This document shows positions 24,745 to 30,794 of a stretch of 32,786 bases of DNA, piece after piece. The stretch lies in NCBI GenBank assembly GCA_041743425.1, contig JBGTMS010000154.1, positions 1 to 32,786 of the forward strand. The letters are read 5' to 3'. Source of the stretch: JTS-RE37 sp041743425. Its GTDB lineage: Bacteria > Bacteroidota > Bacteroidia > Flavobacteriales > Flavobacteriaceae. Within the stretch, counting starts at the first letter, position 1; the number at the start of each line of letters is the position of its first letter. The notes under the pieces were generated by a model, which saw only the letters and a list, made by a program, of their open reading frames with translations, was not told the DNA's origin and did no database searches. The translations under genes and the position numbers were made by a program.

Positions 24745-25024
24745 GATCTATTTTGATTGGTGGTTGGCCATGTCGATTGAAAACAGGGCAGGAAATAGCA
24801 GGTTTGATTCCGGGACACTGTTTCACTTCCTGTTACCGGCACGATGACATTAAGGGCACTCTTTCCGTTTGCCCTTCTGTTTATGTATATGAGCCTTTGT
24901 TCTTTCATCATTGTATGCTGTTTGTCAGGAAGTTCTTAAGCGTCAATTACCGATCCCTGATCTGCCAATACATGCCTTTTTGGCCAGTTTTAAAAGTAGT
25001 GCAATATAAGGGAAGAAGCGGTTT
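24745..25024. other. 280-base gap between panC and the flippase-like gene
   Basis: I see no gene here. A plus-strand frame crossing it (24753-25076) runs antisense into panC and shows no motif. The minus strand, where an aspartate decarboxylase (panD) would be expected from Flavobacteriia gene order as I know it, has stops in all frames and no recognisable PanD remnant. A 7-bp stem AAGGGCA / TGCCCTT (24852-24858 and 24870-24876) with an 11-base loop could end the panC transcript, but no T tract follows. Confidence 0.5.
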
Positions 25025-25879
25025 TCAATCGGTTGTAAGTTCAATATTGTCGATAAGCCTAACGCCATCGGCATAGACGGCAATAAAAGCCCTGTATTCT
25101 TTCTTCCCTGATTTTCTGCGTACCGGCTTTAGGGTTTGGGCTTCCATGATCTCGAAATACTCAAGCTCAAACACGGGATGAACCTTGAATTCCTTGAATA
25201 CCCAGTCAATTACTTCCTGGGCGCTTTCATGTTGAAATTTTTCCCTGGCCTTTTGCAAAGTACCATAGATGAATCCAGCCTGACTGCGAACAGAATCGGA
25301 CAATCTCGCATTTCTTGAACTCATGGCCAGATTATTTTTTTCACGAACGATTGGGCAGGCAATGACCTCTATTGGTAAGTTCAGGTTAGCAACCAGTTTC
25401 TTTATGATTTGTAATTGCTGAAAATCCTTCTCACCAAAATAGGCTGTGTTTGGGGAGATCAGGGTAAAAAACTTTTCTACAATGGTGGCCACCCCTTCAA
25501 AATGTCCTTTCCTGTACATTCCTTCCATCGGTTCATCCAAACCGTCAAAGTCATATGATCCGGACGACACTTTCCCTGAATACATTTCACTGACCGTAGG
25601 AGCAAAAACTACGAGCTCATGTGAAATTGAGCTTAGCAGATCGGTATCGGCCTCCAGAGTTTTTGGATACTTTTCCAGATCTTCTTTATTATTGAACTGC
25701 GTAGGATTCACAAAAATTGACACTACAACGATATGGTTCTCCTGCAGTGCACGCTGCACCAATACCAGATGGCCCGGATGCAGAGCTCCCATGGTTGGCA
25801 CGAGGCCAATTTTGCCATCTGTACGGGGAGTTTGCGCCAATTGTCTTTTCAGGTGCTCAATCGATTGAATTACCTTCAT
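25025..25879 (-). CDS. panC: Pantothenate synthetase (pantoate-beta-alanine ligase)
   Basis: The 284-residue cytoplasmic enzyme joins pantoate and beta-alanine with ATP to give pantothenate, the precursor of coenzyme A. Visible signatures are the nucleotidyltransferase HIGH-type motif PTMGALHPGH (28-37), VSIFVNPTQFN, the pantoate-binding PMEGMYRKGHFEGVATIV, YFGEKDFQQL and the KMSKS-type MSSRNARL. Length matches the family. The gene is divergent from the glycogen-synthase-like gene, with 101 bases between the start codons and an exact TAAGTTTG box 20 bases upstream. Downstream on the same strand come 280 non-coding bases and then the flippase-like gene; panD, which supplies beta-alanine, is not in the window. 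Confidence 0.96.
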   Translation of the reverse strand: MKVIQSIEHLKRQLAQTPRTDGKIGLVPTMGALHPGHLVLVQRALQENHIVVVSIFVNPTQFNNKEDLEKYPKTLEADTDLLSSISHELVVFAPTVSEMYSGKVSSGSYDFDGLDEPMEGMYRKGHFEGVATIVEKFFTLISPNTAYFGEKDFQQLQIIKKLVANLNLPIEVIACPIVREKNNLAMSSRNARLSDSVRSQAGFIYGTLQKAREKFQHESAQEVIDWVFKEFKVHPVFELEYFEIMEAQTLKPVRRKSGKKEYRAFIAVYADGVRLIDNIELTTD

Positions 25880-25898
25880 AAGCTATCTTAAAAGCGAG

Positions 25899-25906
25899 CA
25901 AACTTA
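25899..25906 (-). promoter_or_regulatory. -7 promoter box (TAAGTTTG) for panC
   Basis: Exact TAnnTTTG on the minus strand, 20 bases before the panC ATG, in the divergent intergenic region. Confidence 0.5.
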
Positions 25907-25937
25907 CTATAATTACGGCTATTCTACATAATTTTCG

Positions 25938-25945
25938 TAATTTTG
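25938..25945 (+). promoter_or_regulatory. -7 promoter box (TAATTTTG) for the glycogen-synthase-like gene
   Basis: Exact TAnnTTTG match 36 bases upstream of the start at 25981. With the panC box it makes a back-to-back promoter pair. Confidence 0.5.
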
Positions 25946-25980
25946 CACCTACGTTGCCCGATTAAACAAAAAGTACCTGT

Positions 25981-26790
25981 ATGAATGGTAAAAAGATATT
26001 GTTTGTATCTTCAGAGTTAGTGCCCTACCTCCCAGAAAATGAAGTTTCATTAATGTCTTACGAAGCCCCCAGGATGGTCAACAGCAATGGAGGCCAGATC
26101 CGGATATTTATGCCCCGATATGGGAATATCAATGAACGCCGGCATCAGCTTCATGAGGTAATACGACTGTCCGGTATGAACCTGGTTATCAATGATATGG
26201 ACATGCCTCTCATTATTAAAGTGGCATCGATACCCCGGGAGCGTATTCAGGTATATTTTATCGATAATGACGAATATTTTAAGCGGAAGGCCACCTTCGC
26301 TGATGAAAATGGCATACTTTTTCCGGATAATGATGAAAGGGCCATTTTTTTTGCAAAGGGGGTCGTTGAAACTGTTAAAAAACTGAACTGGTCTCCGGAT
26401 ATCATCCATGTTCAGGGTTGGATGGCGTCGCTCCTCCCGCTTTACCTCAGGTCGTATTACATAGATGAGCCACTTTTCGCAGACAGCAAGATTGTCACTT
26501 CCATTTATGGCAAGAGTTTTGAGGGCAATCTGGATATGGATATGAAGAAGAAAATTGCCTTTGATGGGATCAGCGAATCCAAAATTGAACACCTTACCAC
26601 GCCCAGCTATAATAATTTGTTAAAAGTTGCCGTAGATTTTTCCGATGCGGTAATTTTAGCCGCAGAAGACATCCCAAAAGATTTGCAGGATTACATCATC
26701 AGTCTTCAAAAACCTGTATTACCTTACGTTTCTATCCAAGAATTTGAGGATGCATATGCCCAATTTTACAATGCTGAAGTCTTAAATTAA
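25981..26790 (+). CDS. Glycogen/starch synthase N-terminal-domain protein (GT5-like, half length)
   Basis: The 269-residue product matches only the first Rossmann domain of GT5 glycogen synthases: KKILFVSSELVPY at the N-terminus, IRIFMPRYG, VYFIDNDEYF, DNDERAIFFAKGVVETVKKL and PDIIHVQGWMASLLPLYL. The second domain that carries most of the donor-binding residues is absent, and the ADP-glucose loop K-x-G-G-L after the N-terminal strand is replaced by residues around PENEVS (18-23). Synthesis of glucan on its own is therefore unlikely. Such short proteins recur in Flavobacteriia at this place beside panC, as I recall, so it is not a fresh truncation. It is followed after five bases by a DUF4270 lipoprotein gene, and glmS comes next, hinting at an envelope-linked role. 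Confidence 0.85.
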   Translation: MNGKKILFVSSELVPYLPENEVSLMSYEAPRMVNSNGGQIRIFMPRYGNINERRHQLHEVIRLSGMNLVINDMDMPLIIKVASIPRERIQVYFIDNDEYFKRKATFADENGILFPDNDERAIFFAKGVVETVKKLNWSPDIIHVQGWMASLLPLYLRSYYIDEPLFADSKIVTSIYGKSFEGNLDMDMKKKIAFDGISESKIEHLTTPSYNNLLKVAVDFSDAVILAAEDIPKDLQDYIISLQKPVLPYVSIQEFEDAYAQFYNAEVLN

Positions 26791-26795
26791 TCCGC

Positions 26796-28634
26796 ATGAA
26801 ATTATTGAAGTCGCCACTGTTAACCGGTGTATTAATATGTTTATTATTATTGGGGGGCATCTCCTGCGAACAGGACTTAACAACCATCGGGGATACTGTG
26901 GTAGGAGGCGAACCTTTTACCACGGGCAGGGCTTCCTATGAAGTTTTTGCCTACAATAAAAAAGTGGAAGCTGTACAAGCGAATAAATTACCCTTATACC
27001 AACTAGGAGTATTTGATGACCCCGTATATGGAAGGACAAAAGCAAGCATTACCACGCAGGTCCGGTTTCAGGCTTCGGGGGGCCCCAGCGCTGCCAACCC
27101 GGCCTTTGGTAATTATTCTCAAATAACGGAGGATAACTCCGCTTCGGATAATATTGCGGCAACCATTGAGGAAAATGAGACACTGAAAGAGGTCATCCTG
27201 TACATCCCCTATTTGAGAAATTCGAATGCAGATCGAGATCTGGACGGCGTGGCCAACGATTTTGATGCCGATCCGGACGATAGCAACAGTGACAGTGACG
27301 GTGACGGCCTTACGGATAGTGACGAAAGACGCCTTGGCACCAACCCACTCAATGAAGATACTGACGGGGATGGTGAAAAGGATGATGTTGACGAAGACAC
27401 CCCTGCCAACCGTTATCCCGTTAAGAGGGACCTGGACAGTATCTATGGCAACAGAGATGTCCCCTTTAGACTGAAGGTGGAGCGGTCTACCTACTTTTTG
27501 CGAGATCTGGATCCGGATGCCAACTTTCAGGAATCTCAGGAATATTATTCATCCCAGGAATTCTCACCAGCCTTTGTTTCAGATGTTTTGTTTGAAGGCG
27601 ATGTTACCATTTCGGATGAGCAAACGCTTATCCTTAGCGAGGATGATCCAGATACTGAAGAGGATGAATCTCTGGAAAATCCTCAAATTGTTGAACCCGG
27701 CATTAGCGTGACTCTGGATCCCGAATTTTTTCAGACGAATCTTCTTGATAAGGAAGGAAAGCCCGAATTGCTGAGTATTACTAATTTTAATGAGTTTTTC
27801 AGGGGGATCCACCTTAGCGTGACCCCTATCACTGAAGATATCATGCTCCTTCTCGATCTTACAGACGCGACGATCAGTATGAATTATGAATTTGACAGGT
27901 CAGAAGACGGAGAAGTGGTGAAAGAGGATGGGACCTATACCCTAAATTTGATTACCGGAGGAGGGAATACTGCCATTGCCGGCAATGCCGTTAACACCTT
28001 TATCAACGAAAACTTCCCTCCTGAGCTGAGTAATAATATCGATACGGGTGAGAACGCCGAGAGAATCTATCTTAAGGGAGGGGTAGGTTCGTTTGCCGAG
28101 ATCCGTCTATTTGATGAGCAAAACGGGGAGGATATCATTAACGAAATTAAGTCTAAGAACTGGATCATCAATGAGGCCAACCTGGTGTTCTACGTCGACA
28201 GAGAAACCCTGGATAATGCAGGTCAGGAAATTGAGCCTCCAAGGCTTTACCTTTATAATGCAGAAACCAATCAACCATTATATAATCAGGACACGGAGTT
28301 TTCTGTAGCCGAGAACGCTTTTGGGCTGTATCTTAATTATGGTGGATTCATCGAAAAATCTGACGGGAAAGGGGTTGCCTACTCAGTCGGGATTACTGAT
28401 TATATAAATAATATGATAGTTCGGGATTCTGCAAATGCCACGCTCGGTCTCACCCTCACTCCTGACATAAGGCTGACCCGAGCAAGTAATACACTGCTTT
28501 CGGGGGCGGTAGAAAAGGAACTGCCTGTCAGCTCCAACATAAGTCCGTTAGGAACCGTACTTTACGGCAGCAATGTGCCTGCCAGTGATAATAAACGACT
28601 CAAGCTGGAAATTTTCTATACAGAGACCAATTAA
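26796..28634 (+). CDS. DUF4270 lipoprotein with inserted calcium-binding (thrombospondin type 3-like) repeats
   Basis: The 612-residue product has a lipoprotein signal with a good box (LLLLGGISC, Cys near residue 25), so it should be anchored in the membrane facing the periplasm or cell surface. The DUF4270 pattern is clear: LTTIGDTVVGGEPFTTGRA, LYQLGVFDDPVYGRTKASI, ELDSIYGNR-like LDSIYGNRDVPFRLKV, and a C-terminal IRLTRASNTLLSGA ... LKLEIFYTETN. Between about residues 143 and 203 sits an Asp-rich insert with three DxDxDG-type repeats (DRDLDGVANDFD, DSDGDGLTDSDE, DTDGDGEKDDVD), like bacterial thrombospondin type 3 repeats that bind calcium. It starts five bases after the glycogen-synthase-like gene and precedes glmS. 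The function of DUF4270 is not known to me. Confidence 0.9.
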   Translation: MKLLKSPLLTGVLICLLLLGGISCEQDLTTIGDTVVGGEPFTTGRASYEVFAYNKKVEAVQANKLPLYQLGVFDDPVYGRTKASITTQVRFQASGGPSAANPAFGNYSQITEDNSASDNIAATIEENETLKEVILYIPYLRNSNADRDLDGVANDFDADPDDSNSDSDGDGLTDSDERRLGTNPLNEDTDGDGEKDDVDEDTPANRYPVKRDLDSIYGNRDVPFRLKVERSTYFLRDLDPDANFQESQEYYSSQEFSPAFVSDVLFEGDVTISDEQTLILSEDDPDTEEDESLENPQIVEPGISVTLDPEFFQTNLLDKEGKPELLSITNFNEFFRGIHLSVTPITEDIMLLLDLTDATISMNYEFDRSEDGEVVKEDGTYTLNLITGGGNTAIAGNAVNTFINENFPPELSNNIDTGENAERIYLKGGVGSFAEIRLFDEQNGEDIINEIKSKNWIINEANLVFYVDRETLDNAGQEIEPPRLYLYNAETNQPLYNQDTEFSVAENAFGLYLNYGGFIEKSDGKGVAYSVGITDYINNMIVRDSANATLGLTLTPDIRLTRASNTLLSGAVEKELPVSSNISPLGTVLYGSNVPASDNKRLKLEIFYTETN

Positions 28635-28674
28635 TAGATTACCCACACATACCACTTAAATAAAAATTTCGTTA

Positions 28675-28682
28675 TAGTTTTG
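28675..28682 (+). promoter_or_regulatory. -7 promoter box (TAGTTTTG) upstream of glmS
   Basis: Exact TAnnTTTG match 64 bases before the glmS ATG. The leader between them contains a weak GGGC / GCCC hairpin (28696-28699 and 28713-28716). There is no sign of the Gram-positive glmS ribozyme. Confidence 0.45.
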
Positions 28683-28746
28683 ATCTTTCAGAGAGGGGCT
28701 GGATTTTTGTCTGCCCTATTGCATTCAGCAAATAATTATATTGTAT

Positions 28747-30594
28747 ATGTGCGGCATTGTAGGATATATAGGCTACCGGGAAGCATACCCGATAATTATG
28801 AAGGGCTTACAAAGGCTGGAATACCGCGGGTATGACAGCGCAGGTATTGCTCTGTATGATGGTAAGGTGATCAATCTTGCCAAGACCAAGGGCAAAGTTG
28901 AAGTACTTCAGAAAAAGGCTGAAAAAACCATTCCATTAAATGGCAGTCTTGGGATTGGACATACCCGCTGGGCTACCCATGGGGTGCCAAATGATGTTAA
29001 TTCTCATCCGCATTACTCCAATTCCGGAGATTTGGTGATCATTCACAATGGCATCATAGAAAATTATGAATCCATTAAACAGGAGCTCACCAAGAGGGGA
29101 TATCATTTTGACTCCGATACTGATACCGAGGTACTTGTCAATCTTATCGAAGAAATCCAGAAGAAAGAGGGCGTGAAACTTGGGAAGGCGGTGCAGATCG
29201 CCTTGAATCAGGTTGTGGGGGCCTATGCCATAGCAGTGTTTGACAAAAAGAAACCCAATGAAATTGTTGTAGCAAAACTGGGAAGTCCACTGGCAATCGG
29301 GATAGGAGAAAACGAATTTTTTATTGCTTCAGATGCTACTCCCTTTATAGAATATACTCAAAATGCCGTTTACCTTGAAGATGAGGAAATGGCGATCCTG
29401 CGACTGGGTAAGGAACTGAAATTGCGTAAGATCAAAGATGATACCATTGCGTATCCGATGGTTCAGGAGCTTCAAATGAATCTGGAAGAGATAGAAAAGG
29501 GGGGCTACGAACACTTTATGCTTAAGGAGATTTTTGAACAACCAAGGGCGATCAAGGATACCTACCGCGGAAGACTCAGAGTCAATCAGGGTATTGTGAA
29601 AATGGCCGGAGTAGATGAGAATCTTGGAAAATTTATGAATGCCAACAGGATTGTTATTATCGCCTGTGGTACCTCATGGCATGCCGGTCTTGTTGCAGAA
29701 TACATATTTGAAGATCTGGCCCGAATCCCAGTGGAAGTTGAATATGCCTCAGAGTTCCGTTACAGGAACCCTGTGATCACTAATAAAGATGTGGTTATTG
29801 CCATTTCACAATCCGGAGAAACAGCGGACACCCTCGCGGCCATCAAGCTGGCAAAAGACATGGGTGCCTTTGTATTTGGAGTTTGCAATGTCGTGGGATC
29901 ATCCATAGCCAGAGAGACCCACGCCGGAGCCTACACGCATGCCGGGCCTGAAATAGGGGTGGCGTCCACAAAAGCATTTACCACTCAGATAACCATTCTC
30001 ACCCTTCTGGCCCTTAAACTGGCAAAGGAAAAAGGAGAAATTTCAGAATCAGTATTTCATGAGTACCTGACGGAACTTGAGAATATTCCAGCTAAAGTTC
30101 AATTGGCCCTGGCATCCAATCCCTTGGTTGAGATTGTGGCAGAAGCATATAAGCATTCCGAAAATTGTCTTTATCTGGGTAGAGGTTACAACTTTCCTGT
30201 AGCACTTGAAGGAGCTCTAAAACTGAAGGAAATAAGTTATATACACGCCGAAGGTTATCCTGCGGCAGAGATGAAGCACGGACCTATCGCTTTAATTGAC
30301 GAACAAATGCCGGTCATTGTAATTGCGACCAAAAGAGGTCACTATGAGAAAGTAGTGAGCAATATTCAGGAGATAAAATCCAGAAAAGGTAAAATTATTG
30401 CGATTGTCACAGAAGGGGATAGTCAGGTACGGGAGCTGGCAGACCACGTCATTGAGGTGCCCGAGACCATGGAGAGTCTCACCCCTTTGCTTACAACAAT
30501 CCCGCTCCAACTTCTGTCTTATCATATAGCCGTCATGAGGGGCTGCAATGTGGATCAGCCAAGAAATCTTGCCAAATCGGTTACGGTAGAATAA
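28747..30594 (+). CDS. glmS: Glutamine-fructose-6-phosphate aminotransferase (isomerizing)
   Basis: The 615-residue cytoplasmic enzyme makes glucosamine-6-phosphate from fructose-6-phosphate and glutamine, the first step to peptidoglycan and lipid A amino sugars. After removal of Met the N-terminal Cys (MCGIVGYIG) is the glutaminase nucleophile; RLEYRGYDSAG, GIGHTRWATHG and HNGIIENY complete that domain. Two SIS domains follow (CGTSWHAG, SQSGETADTLAAI, STKAFTTQ; then LGRGYNFPVALEGALKLKEISYIHAEG) and the C-terminus is the conserved QPRNLAKSVTVE. The true start is the ATG at 28747, as Cys must be residue 2; a TTG six bases upstream is not used. It lies 112 bases after the DUF4270 gene and is followed by a strong hairpin. 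Confidence 0.98.
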   Translation: MCGIVGYIGYREAYPIIMKGLQRLEYRGYDSAGIALYDGKVINLAKTKGKVEVLQKKAEKTIPLNGSLGIGHTRWATHGVPNDVNSHPHYSNSGDLVIIHNGIIENYESIKQELTKRGYHFDSDTDTEVLVNLIEEIQKKEGVKLGKAVQIALNQVVGAYAIAVFDKKKPNEIVVAKLGSPLAIGIGENEFFIASDATPFIEYTQNAVYLEDEEMAILRLGKELKLRKIKDDTIAYPMVQELQMNLEEIEKGGYEHFMLKEIFEQPRAIKDTYRGRLRVNQGIVKMAGVDENLGKFMNANRIVIIACGTSWHAGLVAEYIFEDLARIPVEVEYASEFRYRNPVITNKDVVIAISQSGETADTLAAIKLAKDMGAFVFGVCNVVGSSIARETHAGAYTHAGPEIGVASTKAFTTQITILTLLALKLAKEKGEISESVFHEYLTELENIPAKVQLALASNPLVEIVAEAYKHSENCLYLGRGYNFPVALEGALKLKEISYIHAEGYPAAEMKHGPIALIDEQMPVIVIATKRGHYEKVVSNIQEIKSRKGKIIAIVTEGDSQVRELADHVIEVPETMESLTPLLTTIPLQLLSYHIAVMRGCNVDQPRNLAKSVTVE

Positions 30595-30614
30595 ATATCT
30601 ATTGTTTAATTAAC

Positions 30615-30650
30615 GTCAAAGGGCAATCATTTAAATGGTTGCCCTTTGAC
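30615..30650 (+). terminator. Strong hairpin after glmS, probable terminator without a T tract
   Basis: GTCAAAGGGCAA (30615-30626) pairs perfectly with TTGCCCTTTGAC (30639-30650), and the stem extends inward by a wobble pair and three more pairs to a four-base loop. No run of T follows, so it may act as a transcript-end stabiliser or a factor-assisted terminator. Confidence 0.55.
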
Positions 30651-30702
30651 ATTCCGGGGCCGCTCGGATGCAAAGCCCGGACGGGAGTTGCAGGCATTTT
30701 AC

Positions 30703-30714
30703 TATGCATGCATA
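30703..30714. repeat. 12-base perfect palindrome TATGCATGCATA
   Basis: It reads the same on both strands and lies about 80 bases upstream of the last TonB receptor, between the glmS hairpin and the candidate promoter. It could be a protein-binding site; it cannot form a useful hairpin since it has no loop. Confidence 0.4.
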
Positions 30715-30726
30715 ATTTTTTCATTT

Positions 30727-30759
30727 TTTGAATTTCGATTTAAAAAATCGGTATCTTGC
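30727..30759 (+). promoter_or_regulatory. Candidate promoter with internal inverted repeat, upstream of the last TonB receptor
   Basis: TTTG at 30727-30730 and TATCTTGC at 30752-30759 (one base off TAnnTTTG in its last positions) are 21 bases apart, close to the -33/-7 spacing of Bacteroidota promoters. Between them lies CGATTT-AAA-AAATCG (30736-30750), a perfect inverted repeat well placed for a repressor. Confidence 0.4.
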
Positions 30760-30794
30760 TATTGACTTGGTACCTAACTTAATTCAAAATAAGA

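Noticed and set aside
24753..25076. 107-codon plus-strand frame in the panC/flippase gap
   Set aside because: It enters panC antisense and shows no motif.
26050..26592. 180-codon minus-strand frame
   Set aside because: Fully antisense to the glycogen-synthase-like gene, whose sequence is conserved in family motifs.
28683..28746. glmS ribozyme or other riboswitch in the glmS leader
   Set aside because: The 64-base leader is too short and shows only a weak hairpin, without conserved ribozyme sequence.
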